DNA of 64,000 nucleotides, taken from an uncultured Alistipes sp. Lineage in GTDB: Bacteria; Bacteroidota; Bacteroidia; Bacteroidales; Rikenellaceae. The notes under the pieces were generated by a model. That model did not search any database. It saw only the letters and a program-made list of their open reading frames with translations, and was not told the DNA's origin. Shown one piece after another: positions 25,111-34,217 of this stretch. Both the position numbers and the translations under genes were made by a program. Each line of letters begins with the position of its first letter. Position 1 is the stretch's first letter. The DNA is taken from contig CAAGGR010000115.1 of assembly GCA_900769445.1 (NCBI GenBank), forward strand, positions 1-64,000. Reading direction: 5' to 3'.

Positions 25111-27126
25111 ATGACAGATTTCCAGAAAGATATATTGGCTGGTATTCCAGATCCGCTACCAGCGAAGAAGGCGTACGACCCAAAGGCTAACCACGCTCCT
25201 AAGCGTAAGGATATCCTTACCGATGCAGAGAAGAAGCTCGCGTTGGCTAATGCCTTGCGTTACTTCCCAGAGAAGCACCACGCAGAGCTTGCTCCAGAGT
25301 TCTTAGAGGAGCTCAAAACATATGGCCGTATCTATATGTATCGTTTGCGCCCAGACTATGAGATGTATGCTCGCTCAATTGATGAGTATCCAGCGCGCTC
25401 ACGTCAGGCTGCTGCTATTATGCTTATGATACAGAACAACCTTGATAAGGCTGTTGCTCAGCATCCACACGAACTAATCACTTATGGTGGTAATGGTGCA
25501 GTATTCCAGAACTGGGCGCAGTATCGCTTGGCGATGAAGTATCTCGCCGAGATGACCGACGAGCAGACTTTGGTTATGTACTCTGGCCATCCACTCGGTT
25601 TGTTCCCATCACACAAGGATGCGCCACGTGTGATTGTAACAAACGGTATGGTTATCCCTAACCACTCGTCTCAGGACGACTGGGAGCGCTTCAATGCTAT
25701 GGGTGTATCGCAGTATGGTCAGATGACAGCTGGCTCATATATGTATATCGGCCCTCAGGGTATCGTTCACGGTACAACTATTACCGTTATGAACGCTGCG
25801 CGCAAGCGTATGAAGGATGGTCAGAAGGATTTGAGGGGTATGTTGTTTGTTACCGCAGGTCTTGGAGGTATGTCGGGCGCACAGCCTAAGGCTGGTAATA
25901 TCTCAGGTGTTGTGAGCATCACTGCGGAGGTTAATATTGCAGCTGCCGAGAAGCGTCATGCTCAGGGTTGGGTAGACGAGTTGTACTCATCACTCGACGA
26001 GCTTATCCCACGCGTTAAGCAGGCGGTTGAGAATAAGGAGGTTATCTCGTTTGCGTATGTTGGTAATGTCGTAGACCTTTGGGAGCGCTTGGCTGAGGAG
26101 GATATCAATGTGGATCTTGGCTCAGACCAGACATCTTTGCATAACCCATGGGCTGGTGGTTACTACCCGGTAGGTTACTCATACGAGGAGTCCAACCGTA
26201 TGATGGCTGAGGAGCCAGAGCGTTTCCATGAGTGCGTACGCGAGTCGTTGCGTCGCCATGTCGCAGCTGTTAATAAGCTTGCTGCGCGCGGCATGTACTT
26301 CTTTGACTATGGTAACGCCTTCCTTTTGGAGTCATCACGCGCAGGTGCAGATATTATGACAGAGGATGGCAAGTTCCGCTACCCATCATACGTTCAGGAT
26401 ATCATGGGTCCTATGTTCTTCGACTATGGCTTTGGCCCATTCCGTTGGGTATGTACATCGGGCAAGGAGGAGGATCTTGAGATTACAGACCGTCTTGCAG
26501 CTGAGGTTTTGGAGCAGATGCTCAAGGAGTCTCCAAAGGAGATTCAGGGTCAGATGGAGGATAATCTTCACTGGATTCGCGAGGCAAAGCAGAATAAATT
26601 GGTTGTAGGCTCACAGGCGCGTATTCTTTATGCCGATTCAGAGGGTCGTACACGTATCGCCTTGGCATTCAACGATGCTATCAAGCGTGGCAAACTATCT
26701 GCACCAGTAGTTCTTGGCCGTGATCACCACGACGTATCAGGTACCGACTCTCCATATCGTGAGACATCGAATATCTATGATGGCTCGAGCTTCTGTGCCG
26801 ATATGGCAGTTCATAATGTTATTGGCGATTCGTTCCGCGGTGCTACCTGGGTATCTATCCACAATGGCGGTGGCGTAGGCTGGGGCGAGGTTATGAATGG
26901 TGGCTTCGGTATGGTTATCGATGGCTCTGAGGACTCTGCGCGCCACATTGAGGAGATGTTGTTGTGGGATGTGAATAATGGTATTGCTCGTCGTAGCTGG
27001 GCTCGTAACGAGGGTGCTATGTTCGCTATCAAGCGCCAGATGGAGCGCACACCATTGCTAAAGGTTACTTTGCCAAACCTTGCAGATATGAGCCTTATAG
27101 AGAAGGTATATAACGAGAATAAGTAG
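25111..27126 (+). CDS. hutU: Urocanate hydratase
   Basis: Adds water to urocanate to give 4-imidazolone-5-propionate, using NAD+ as an electrophile. The 671-residue protein is about 115 residues longer than the B. subtilis type (552) and close to the mammalian enzyme. Family-specific blocks are clear: YGGNGAVFQNWAQYRL, VMYSGHPLGLFPSH, MTAGSYMYIGPQGIVHGT, GGMSGAQPKAG, DLGSDQTSLHNPWAGGYYPVGY and the C-terminal WVSIHNGGGVGWGEVMNGGFGMVIDG. It lies 23 bp from ftcD and 23 bp from hutH. Confidence 0.97.
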   Translation: MTDFQKDILAGIPDPLPAKKAYDPKANHAPKRKDILTDAEKKLALANALRYFPEKHHAELAPEFLEELKTYGRIYMYRLRPDYEMYARSIDEYPARSRQAAAIMLMIQNNLDKAVAQHPHELITYGGNGAVFQNWAQYRLAMKYLAEMTDEQTLVMYSGHPLGLFPSHKDAPRVIVTNGMVIPNHSSQDDWERFNAMGVSQYGQMTAGSYMYIGPQGIVHGTTITVMNAARKRMKDGQKDLRGMLFVTAGLGGMSGAQPKAGNISGVVSITAEVNIAAAEKRHAQGWVDELYSSLDELIPRVKQAVENKEVISFAYVGNVVDLWERLAEEDINVDLGSDQTSLHNPWAGGYYPVGYSYEESNRMMAEEPERFHECVRESLRRHVAAVNKLAARGMYFFDYGNAFLLESSRAGADIMTEDGKFRYPSYVQDIMGPMFFDYGFGPFRWVCTSGKEEDLEITDRLAAEVLEQMLKESPKEIQGQMEDNLHWIREAKQNKLVVGSQARILYADSEGRTRIALAFNDAIKRGKLSAPVVLGRDHHDVSGTDSPYRETSNIYDGSSFCADMAVHNVIGDSFRGATWVSIHNGGGVGWGEVMNGGFGMVIDGSEDSARHIEEMLLWDVNNGIARRSWARNEGAMFAIKRQMERTPLLKVTLPNLADMSLIEKVYNENK

Positions 27127-27149
27127 GAAACACTAAAAATTTAGAAGAT

Positions 27150-28649
27150 ATGATTCATTATATAAGTGCAGACCGCCTCACTATCTCACGTGTGGAGGAG
27201 ATTTTAACTAAGGGTTACAAGTTGGGCTTGAGCGAGGATGCTAAGGCTCGCATTAACCACTGTCGCGAGTACCTCGATCAGAAGACTAAGACCGTAGGTC
27301 GTCCTATCTATGGCGTTACCACAGGTTTCGGCTCTTTGTGTAACATCTCTGTTGAGGAGGAGGGCTTGTCGCAGTTGCAGAAGAACTTGATGATGTCGCA
27401 TGCTTGCGGTACTGGTCAGCGTGTGCCATCTGAGATTGCGCGTCTTATGATTTTGCTTAAGGTTCAGTCGTTGTCGTATGGCCACTCTGGCGTACAGCTT
27501 ATCACTGTTGAGCGTCTTATCGAGATGTTTAACAACAACATCATCCCTGTAGTCTATGAGCAGGGTTCACTTGGAGCCTCTGGCGACCTTTCGCCTTTGG
27601 CACATATGTGCTTGCCACTCTTGGGCTTGGGTCATGTGGAGATTGATGGCGAGGTTGTTGAGGGTAGCGTTATGATGGAGAAGATGTGTTGGGAGCCTAT
27701 CACACTCTGCTCTAAGGAGGGTCTTGCTTTGTTAAACGGTACTCAGTTTATGTCGGCATACGGTGTCTACTCACTTATCCACGCACAGCGTTTGAGCAAG
27801 TGGGCTGACTGCATCGGTGCTATGTCTTTGGATGCATTTGATGGTCGTATGGAGCCATTCGAGCATAATGTACACGCCATCCGCCCACATAATGGTCAGA
27901 TTGAGACTGCGCGCAACTTCCGCGAGTTGTTGGCAGGTAGTGAGATTGGCAAGCAGCCTAAGAAGCATGTTCAGGATCCATACTCGTTCCGTTGCATCCC
28001 TCAGGTACACGGTGCATCGAAGGATACTATCGCCTATGTTGCAAGTGTTCTCGAGACCGAGATTAACTCTGCCACTGATAACCCAACTATCTTCCCAGAT
28101 ACCGATGAGGTAATCTCTGCAGGTAACTTCCACGGTCAGCCTATCGCTGTTGCTATGGACTTCCTTGCTATCGCTGTTGCAGAGCTTGGTAATATCTCGG
28201 AGCGTCGTACATACAAGCTTATCTCTGGTGCGCGTGAGTTGCCAAACTTCCTTGTCGCTAACCCTGGTCTTAACTCTGGTTTTATGATTCCTCAGTACAC
28301 TGCGGCATCTATCGTTAGCCAGTCTAAGGGCTTGTGCTGGCCAGCATCTTGCGACTCTATCCCATCATCACAGGGCCAGGAGGATCACGTAAGTATGGGT
28401 TCTAATGCAGCCACAAAGCTTTGGAAGGTAGTTCAGAATACTGAGCGTGTCTTGGCTATCGAGCTTATGAACTCTGCTCAGGCGTTGGAGTTCCGCCACG
28501 CTATGACAAATCTCCGTTCATCACAGGCTGTGGAGGCTCTCTTTGAGGCGTACCGTAAGTTTGTACCATTCGTAGATAACGATACTGTGATGTATCCACA
28601 TATCGCTACATCTGTAAACTTCCTAAACAATTATGAGCTTACTCGTTAA
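27150..28649 (+). CDS. hutH: Histidine ammonia-lyase
   Basis: First step of histidine degradation, L-histidine to urocanate plus ammonia. The 499 residues contain the Ala-Ser-Gly triplet that cyclises into the MIO prosthetic group, in GSLGASGDLSPLAHMCLPLLG. Other conserved blocks are YGVTTGFGSLCN, the Tyr-containing loop, GTQFMSAYGVY, QDPYSFRCIPQVHGA, NSATDNPTIF and SSQGQEDHVSMG. Its 3' end overlaps hutI by 17 bp, so translation of the two is linked. Confidence 0.97.
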   Translation: MIHYISADRLTISRVEEILTKGYKLGLSEDAKARINHCREYLDQKTKTVGRPIYGVTTGFGSLCNISVEEEGLSQLQKNLMMSHACGTGQRVPSEIARLMILLKVQSLSYGHSGVQLITVERLIEMFNNNIIPVVYEQGSLGASGDLSPLAHMCLPLLGLGHVEIDGEVVEGSVMMEKMCWEPITLCSKEGLALLNGTQFMSAYGVYSLIHAQRLSKWADCIGAMSLDAFDGRMEPFEHNVHAIRPHNGQIETARNFRELLAGSEIGKQPKKHVQDPYSFRCIPQVHGASKDTIAYVASVLETEINSATDNPTIFPDTDEVISAGNFHGQPIAVAMDFLAIAVAELGNISERRTYKLISGARELPNFLVANPGLNSGFMIPQYTAASIVSQSKGLCWPASCDSIPSSQGQEDHVSMGSNAATKLWKVVQNTERVLAIELMNSAQALEFRHAMTNLRSSQAVEALFEAYRKFVPFVDNDTVMYPHIATSVNFLNNYELTR

Positions 28650-29871
28650 AAATATCGGTACGCTTGTCGGTATCGACGAGAGCGGTCGCCTAAAGGTCGA
28701 GGGTAAGGCTATGGCCGATATCACGACCTTGGAGAATGCTTGGTTGCTTACCGATGGCGAGCGTATTAAGGACTACGGCACTATGGAGTCGCTACCCTCT
28801 GCGGAGGGTTGCGACATCCTCGATGCCGAGGGTGGCTGGCTCTTTCCATCCTTCTGCGACTCACATACACATATAGTATATGCTGGTAGTCGTGAGCAGG
28901 AGTTCTTGGATAAGATTAATGGCCTTTCGTACGAGGAGATTGCTAAGCGAGGCGGTGGAATTTTGAACTCTGCTGACCGTCTGCACGAGACCTCTGAGGA
29001 TGAGTTGTACCGTCAGGCTATGGAGCGCATCGACGAGATTGTAGCTATGGGTACTGGTCTTGTTGAGATTAAGTCGGGCTACGGTCTTACGTTGGAGGAT
29101 GAGCTTAAGATTTTGCGCGTTATCAAGCGTATTCGCGAGACTGCACCTTTGGCTGTTCGTGCCACATTCCTTGGCGCTCACGCTGTAGGTCGCGCCTATA
29201 AGGGTCGCCAGGGCGACTATGTAGACCATGTCTGCAACGATATGATTCCTGCGGTGGCTAAGGAGGGTCTTGCCGACTTTGTCGATGTCTTCTGCGATAA
29301 GGGCTTTTTTACCGTTGAGGAGACGGCAAAGATTATGGAGGTGGGTGCAAAATATGGACTTCGTGCTAAGATTCATGCCAACGAGCTTGCTGTGTCGGGT
29401 GGTGTGGAGATTGGTGTGGAGCATAACGCGCTCTCTGTTGACCACCTTGAGAGTATGGGTGATGAGCAGGTCGAGGCGTTGCGTGGTAGCAATACCATGC
29501 CTACGATGTTACCAGGCTGTGCCTTCTTCCTCGGTATTACCTACCCACCAGCGCGTAAGATGATTGATGCAGGCTTGGCTGTGGCTCTTGCTTCGGACTT
29601 CAATCCTGGCACAGCGCCATCGGGTAATATGCGCTTTGTGGTGTCGTTGGCATCTATCAAGATGAAGATGACTCCTGCTGAGGCTCTTAATGCTGCTACG
29701 ATGAATAGCGCTGCTGCTATGGGTGAGAGCAAGGACTATGGCTCTATCACACGCGGCAAGGTGGCTAACTTCTTTATCACTAAGCCACTCCCATCGCTTG
29801 CATACCTTCCATATGCGCACCAGACACCTATTATCAAGCGCGTTGTGCTAAAGGGTAAAACAATTAAATAG
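28633..29871 (+). CDS. hutI: Imidazolonepropionase
   Basis: Hydrolyses 4-imidazolone-5-propionate to formiminoglutamate, which FtcD then uses. The 412-residue amidohydrolase has the metal motif HTHIVYAG (in CDSHTHIVYAGSREQEF), the later zinc/iron histidines in FLGAHAVGR, IHANELAVSGGVEIG and SVDHLESM, and ASDFNPGTAPSGNM with the catalytic Asp. It starts inside the 3' end of hutH. The four genes together turn histidine into glutamate, two ammonia and a one-carbon folate. Confidence 0.96.
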   Translation: MSLLVKNIGTLVGIDESGRLKVEGKAMADITTLENAWLLTDGERIKDYGTMESLPSAEGCDILDAEGGWLFPSFCDSHTHIVYAGSREQEFLDKINGLSYEEIAKRGGGILNSADRLHETSEDELYRQAMERIDEIVAMGTGLVEIKSGYGLTLEDELKILRVIKRIRETAPLAVRATFLGAHAVGRAYKGRQGDYVDHVCNDMIPAVAKEGLADFVDVFCDKGFFTVEETAKIMEVGAKYGLRAKIHANELAVSGGVEIGVEHNALSVDHLESMGDEQVEALRGSNTMPTMLPGCAFFLGITYPPARKMIDAGLAVALASDFNPGTAPSGNMRFVVSLASIKMKMTPAEALNAATMNSAAAMGESKDYGSITRGKVANFFITKPLPSLAYLPYAHQTPIIKRVVLKGKTIK

Positions 29872-29880
29872 TAGGTTGCT

Positions 29881-30510
29881 ATGAACAAGATTTTGAAATA
29901 TGCAGTTGCCGTAGTTGCCGCTGTTGCTATGGTTGGTTGTTGCTCTACTGAGGGCAAATGTTCAAAGGCTGAGGCTGTCGTAGAGACTATAATGACACGT
30001 CGATCTATCCGCGACTATAAGGATGAACCAGTATGTCGTGAGACTATGGCTGAAATTTTGAAGTGTGGTATCTACGCTCCATCAGCATTGAATATGCAGC
30101 CTTGGGCTGTTCGCGTTGTGGATAACAAGGAGTTTCTCGATGGCGTTACTGCTATTGCAGTGGCACAGAATCCAGCTATCGCAGAGCAACCAAACTTCCG
30201 CAACTTCTTCCGCAATGCTCCTACCGTGGCATTTATCGCATGCCCAATCGAGAGCTATAGTGGTGAGTTCGACAGTGGTCTCCTTGCTGAAAATATGATG
30301 ATTGCAGCTTGGTCTAAGGGTATTGGCTCTTGCTGTCTTGGTAGTGTCGTTCCAGTTATGAACTCTCCAGAGGCACAGCTATATCTCGAGCGTCTTCAGC
30401 TCCCAGCAGATTATAAACTGTTAGTAGCTATCGCATTTGGTTATCCAGCTGACACATTTATACCTGCTGTTCCAGAGCGTGATGAGACCAAAGCTTTCTA
30501 TATAGAGTAG
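29881..30510 (+). CDS. Nitroreductase-family lipoprotein
   Basis: A 209-residue nitroreductase-fold flavoprotein with an N-terminal lipoprotein signal (lipobox AMVGC, Cys at about residue 20, followed by CSTEG). The FMN-binding patterns are RRSIRDYKDEPV, APSALNMQPWAVRVV, AENMMIAAWSKGIGSCC and VAIAFGYPAD. A nitroreductase anchored outside the cytoplasm is less usual, because members depend on FMN and NAD(P)H; a pseudo-SPII tag on a cytosolic enzyme is possible. It follows hutI by nine bp and is likely in the hut transcript, although a link to histidine use is not obvious. Confidence 0.85.
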   Translation: MNKILKYAVAVVAAVAMVGCCSTEGKCSKAEAVVETIMTRRSIRDYKDEPVCRETMAEILKCGIYAPSALNMQPWAVRVVDNKEFLDGVTAIAVAQNPAIAEQPNFRNFFRNAPTVAFIACPIESYSGEFDSGLLAENMMIAAWSKGIGSCCLGSVVPVMNSPEAQLYLERLQLPADYKLLVAIAFGYPADTFIPAVPERDETKAFYIE

Positions 30511-30519
30511 GGCTTTGCT

Positions 30520-30601
30520 GTAATAAGGGGTAATATCTTCGTCCCATCCCCAAAGTAAGAGGTCTGAGACTGTACGTTTAAGTGCTATCCTCAGACCTCT
30601 T
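30520..30601 (+). terminator. Terminator with hairpin-repeat features (copy F)
   Basis: AAGAGGTCTGAG (30557-30568) pairs perfectly with CTCAGACCTCTT (30590-30601), followed by CTTTT. The loop contains CTGTACGTTTAAGTGCTAT, close to the apical loop of repeat copies A and D. To the left the string TAATAAGGGGTAATATC resembles the left arm of the repeat family. The right arm is missing, so I call it a degenerate copy that works as the end of the hut transcript. Confidence 0.65.
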
Positions 30602-30619
30602 CTTTTCATTTGATATAAT

Positions 30620-32704
30620 CTATCTTAACTTTCTCACTTGACTATACATATCGCCTAACTTCTCCTGTTCGCGGAGCTTTTGTAGTTCATACATACGGTC
30701 GCGGTGCTTGGCGGCAGCTATGAAATTGAGATTCTTTGCCGCCTCCTCCATCTCTTTACGCGCCTCTTCGATAAGTTTATCGACGCTCTTCTCTATTGTT
30801 GTCGCCCCATTTGTAGAGTAGGCGATAAAGTCCTCAGCTACAACGCTACTATTGCTGTTGTTAAAGTTGTTGTATCTTGTCTCCTCTTCGCTCGATGCGG
30901 TTAGATGGCTCTGTGCTGGGCCACTTCTGCGCGCCTTGCGAGGGAGGGTGTTGTTTTCGTAGTTAAACATTATCTGTTTGCTACGACGACGGTTGCTCTC
31001 GATTAGAGCCATGCGCATAGTATCGGTTACGGTTGAGCCATAGAGTATGGCGAGACCCTTCTCGTTACGCGCTGCACGACCCGATATCTGTGTTATAGAG
31101 CGCACATCGCGCAGGAAGCCCTGCTTGTCGGCATCAAGAATTACCGCAAGACTTACATCTGGAAGGTCGATACCTTCACGCAGAAGGTTAACGCCCACAA
31201 TCACATCTATACGGTCTTCGCGTAGGTCGTCGAGAATCTTTACGCGGTCGAGCGTATCTATATCGGAGTGTAGGTAGGCGTTCTGAATACCTACATTGCT
31301 AAGATAGCGCGACATCTCCTCCGACATAGCCTTTGTTATGGTTGTAATAAGAGCCTTGTTTCCGCTTCTAATGACGCCATTTAGCGTGTCGATAATATCG
31401 TCTATCTGGTGCTTTGTGTCGCGCACATTTAGTGCGGGGTCTACCACAAACGTTGGGCGTATAAGCTGCTCTACAATCTCGCCATTGCTTACCCCAAGTT
31501 CATAATCTGCGGGCGTGGCGCTCACATATATAACCTTATCTGTGATATTCGTGAACTCGTGAAATTTAAGTGGTCTGTTGTCGAGTGCTGCAGGTAGACG
31601 GAACCCATACTCCACAAGATTCTCCTTGCGGGCGCGGTCGCCACCATACATGCCCCTAATCTGAGGTACGGTTACATGGCTCTCGTCGATGACTGTAAGA
31701 AACTCCTTTGGGAAGAAGTCCATCAGACAGAAGGGGCGCGAGCCAGGCTCACGACCATCCAAGTATCGCGAGTAGTTCTCGATACCTGAGCAGTAGCCGA
31801 GCTCGTTTATCATCTCAAGGTCGTACTCCACGCGTTGCTTTATGCGCTGTGCCTCCACCTCACGACCCTCGCGCTCGAAGAAGGCAATTTGCTTGGCGAG
31901 GTCTTCCTTAATGTCGTGCATTGCGCGCATAATATGGTCGCGCGACGATACAAATAGGTTGCAGGGGTATATGGTTACGGAGTCGAGACTATTTAGTCGC
32001 TGTCCTGTTGCGGGGTCAATATTGTATATAGCCTCAATCTCAGTGTCGAAGAACACAATTCTAAAGCACTGATTACCAAACTCTCCCAGCGACGACATAA
32101 TATCTATCGTATCTCCCGTTACGCGGAATGTTGATGGTTGCAGCGTGTTGTCGCTACGGGTGTATAGGGCATCTACGAGCTTTATTAGCAGATCTTTGCG
32201 CATATATCTGTCGCCCACCTTGAGGTTTATCGATGTCTCGTGAAAGTCCTCGGGGTTACCGCAACCATAGATGCACGATACACTCGATACTACGATGACA
32301 TCCTTACGACCCGATAGTAGTGTTGCTACGGTGCGTAGTCGCATCTTCTCAATCTCGTCGTTAATGGAGAGATCCTTCTCGATATATGTATCAGTTGTTG
32401 GGAGATATGCCTCTGGCTGATAGTAGTCGTAGTATGATACGAAATACTCTACAGCATTCTCTGGGAAGAAGTTCTTGAATTCGTTGTAAAGCTGTGCTGC
32501 GAGGGTTTTGTTGTGGCTTATTACGAGCGTTGGACGATTGATGCGCTCTATGGCGTTTGCTATGGTGAAGGTCTTTCCCGAACCCGTTACACCGAGCAGG
32601 GTAGTGCCTTCGGCATCGTTGCCCAACACCGACTCCACAATCTTATCTATCGCCTGTGGCTGGTCGCCCGTAGGCTTATACTCTGCAACTAACTTAAAGT
32701 CCAT
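30620..32704 (-). CDS. uvrB: Excinuclease ABC subunit B
   Basis: Helicase-like damage verification subunit of nucleotide excision repair. The 694 residues have Walker A GVTGSGKTFT near the N-terminus, the beta-hairpin region YYDYYQPEAYLPTTDTYIEKD, DESHVTVPQIRGMYGGDRARK (Walker B), the helicase motifs QISGRAARN, and the C-terminal UVR domain (LIEEARKEMEEAAKNLNFIAAAKHRDRM). Start at MDFKLVAEYKPTGDQPQAI is typical. A -7 box lies just upstream. Single gene, converging with the nitroreductase gene. Confidence 0.97.
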   Translation of the reverse strand: MDFKLVAEYKPTGDQPQAIDKIVESVLGNDAEGTTLLGVTGSGKTFTIANAIERINRPTLVISHNKTLAAQLYNEFKNFFPENAVEYFVSYYDYYQPEAYLPTTDTYIEKDLSINDEIEKMRLRTVATLLSGRKDVIVVSSVSCIYGCGNPEDFHETSINLKVGDRYMRKDLLIKLVDALYTRSDNTLQPSTFRVTGDTIDIMSSLGEFGNQCFRIVFFDTEIEAIYNIDPATGQRLNSLDSVTIYPCNLFVSSRDHIMRAMHDIKEDLAKQIAFFEREGREVEAQRIKQRVEYDLEMINELGYCSGIENYSRYLDGREPGSRPFCLMDFFPKEFLTVIDESHVTVPQIRGMYGGDRARKENLVEYGFRLPAALDNRPLKFHEFTNITDKVIYVSATPADYELGVSNGEIVEQLIRPTFVVDPALNVRDTKHQIDDIIDTLNGVIRSGNKALITTITKAMSEEMSRYLSNVGIQNAYLHSDIDTLDRVKILDDLREDRIDVIVGVNLLREGIDLPDVSLAVILDADKQGFLRDVRSITQISGRAARNEKGLAILYGSTVTDTMRMALIESNRRRSKQIMFNYENNTLPRKARRSGPAQSHLTASSEEETRYNNFNNSNSSVVAEDFIAYSTNGATTIEKSVDKLIEEARKEMEEAAKNLNFIAAAKHRDRMYELQKLREQEKLGDMYSQVRKLR

Positions 32705-32712
32705 AACAAATA

Positions 32713-32742
32713 CAAAGGTAACGAAAATTATCTTATCCCAAA
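32713..32742 (-). promoter_or_regulatory. Promoter of uvrB
   Basis: TTTG (32739-32742, minus strand), 18-bp spacer, TACCTTTG (32713-32720), only about 9 bp before the ATG, so a very short leader is expected. Confidence 0.6.
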
Positions 32743-32823
32743 TACAATGCCTGAAAATTTTATATAATATCTGGAAGTATATGTAATATTACTAATTACT
32801 CCCTACTAATTACTAATTAAACA

Positions 32824-32853
32824 GCAAGACCGACCCCAAAAGGTCGGTCTTGC
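32824..32853 (-). terminator. Terminator of the DUF5606 gene
   Basis: GCAAGACCGACC and GGTCGGTCTTGC form a 12-bp perfect stem with a 6-nt loop. On the minus strand TGTTTAATT follows, a modest U-tract. Confidence 0.75.
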
Positions 32854-32873
32854 ATATCATAGCGAACGAATGA

Positions 32874-33287
32874 CTACTCCTCGTCGTTGTTGTACTCTGG
32901 GAGCTTGAACTCTGTGAAGCCTGCCTGAACAAGGATGTTGTACCAAGCGAAGCACTTCTTCATATCAGATACGTGTACGCGCTCGCGGTCGTACTCAGGA
33001 AGTACCTTTGCGAACTCTGCCTGAATCTTCTCAGCAGACTCCTTGTGTGAGATAGCCTCCTTGCCACCAGTGTAGTTCCAGATATTTGTGAATACATTAG
33101 CAAGAGCGATATCCTCACCCTCAGTAAACATAGATATCTCAGTAAGTGCGCTTACGCGAGCTGTAGATGATGTGTTCATACGCTTGCCGTCGAGCAACGA
33201 CTCCACGATAACACCACGCATAGACTGCGCAACATACTTATATAGTCCTGGCTGACCAGAAATTGCCAATATATCCCTTAGTTCCAT
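32874..33287 (-). CDS. DUF5606 family protein
   Basis: A 137-residue soluble protein. The N-terminus MELRDILAISGQPGLYKYVAQ, with VESLLDGKR following, agrees with the DUF5606 family found mainly in Bacteroidetes. The middle (STARVSALTEISMFTEGEDIAL) and the C-terminal segments with basic/aromatic residues are also of this type. The function is unknown. It is a single gene with its own promoter and terminator, and it diverges from ispE. Confidence 0.8.
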   Translation of the reverse strand: MELRDILAISGQPGLYKYVAQSMRGVIVESLLDGKRMNTSSTARVSALTEISMFTEGEDIALANVFTNIWNYTGGKEAISHKESAEKIQAEFAKVLPEYDRERVHVSDMKKCFAWYNILVQAGFTEFKLPEYNNDEE

Positions 33288-33332
33288 AGTTTTATTAATT
33301 CGTTAAGTTTGTTGAATTTTAATTTAACAATG

Positions 33333-33390
33333 CAAAGGTAAACAATTTTCGCTAATAATTGCAAAATTTTAGACGATGATTGTATCTTTG
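33333..33390. promoter_or_regulatory. Divergent promoter pair, DUF5606 gene and ispE
   Basis: Minus strand: TACCTTTG at 33333-33340 with TTTG at 33362-33365 (21-bp spacer). Plus strand: TATCTTTG at 33383-33390 with TTG at 33359-33361 (21 bp). The two -33 regions overlap, so the genes could compete for polymerase. Confidence 0.6.
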
Positions 33391-33407
33391 TGGAAATTTA
33401 GAATGTT

Positions 33408-34217
33408 ATGATTTTTAAGGCTAATTGTAAAATAAACCTTGGACTCGACGTTGTGCGCAAGCGCGAGGATGGCTACCACGAATTGGAGACGGTGATGTTG
33501 CCCGTGGTGGGACTGTACGATATTGTCGGGGTCGAGCCTATAGCAAGCGGTGTGGAGTTTTGTGGTGTCGGCATCGAGGTCGACTGCCCAATGGAGAAGA
33601 ATCTCTGTGTGCGAGCAGCAAGGCTTATGCAGGAGCGATACAATATCGGTGGTGTGAGCATCGTGCTTGATAAGCGCGTACCCTTTGGTGCAGGTTTGGG
33701 TGGCGGCTCATCAGATGCTACGGCTGTCATTTTGGCGATAAACGAGATTTACAACCTTGCTCTTGATAAGTCGATGCTCTCTGCCTTAGCGGCAGAGCTT
33801 GGTAGCGACACGCCATTCTTTGTCTACAATCGACCAATGCTCTGCACTGGCAGGGGTGAGATAATGACTCCTGTAGAGGTCGATTTGTCGGGTCTATGGC
33901 TTGTTGTGGCTAAGCCTGCGGAGGGTGTGTCTACTGCTGAGGCATACCGTGGTGTTAAGCCTGCTGTGCCTACAACACCACTTACGGAGTCGCTTAAGCG
34001 TCCAATTGAGGAGTGGCAGGGTAGCGTGAAGAATGATTTTGAGCCACACATCCTCGCGGCGCACCCCGATATTTTGGCTATTAAGAGTCAAATGTTGGAT
34101 GCGGGTGCTATATATGCCTCGATGTCTGGCTCTGGCTCTGCGGTATTTGGACTATTTCGGGAGTCTCCGAAGATAGAGTTTGCTGACGATATCTTTGTTC
34201 ACATCGAGCAGTGTTAA
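33408..34217 (+). CDS. ispE: 4-diphosphocytidyl-2-C-methyl-D-erythritol kinase
   Basis: Phosphorylates CDP-methylerythritol in the MEP route to isoprenoids. The 269-residue GHMP kinase has KINLGLDVVRKREDGYHELETVMLPV at the N-terminus, the ATP loop PFGAGLGGGSSDATAVI, and SGSGSAVFGLF near the C-terminus. The 3' end overlaps the convergent metallopeptidase gene by four bp, with the shared bases TTAA supplying stop codons on both strands. Confidence 0.96.
   Translation: MIFKANCKINLGLDVVRKREDGYHELETVMLPVVGLYDIVGVEPIASGVEFCGVGIEVDCPMEKNLCVRAARLMQERYNIGGVSIVLDKRVPFGAGLGGGSSDATAVILAINEIYNLALDKSMLSALAAELGSDTPFFVYNRPMLCTGRGEIMTPVEVDLSGLWLVVAKPAEGVSTAEAYRGVKPAVPTTPLTESLKRPIEEWQGSVKNDFEPHILAAHPDILAIKSQMLDAGAIYASMSGSGSAVFGLFRESPKIEFADDIFVHIEQC

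Noticed and set aside
30620..30910. Mobile or defence island around the repair genes mutS, uvrA and uvrB
   Set aside because: The three genes lie in separate ordinary housekeeping units with uniform base composition; no transfer genes or defence proteins are present.
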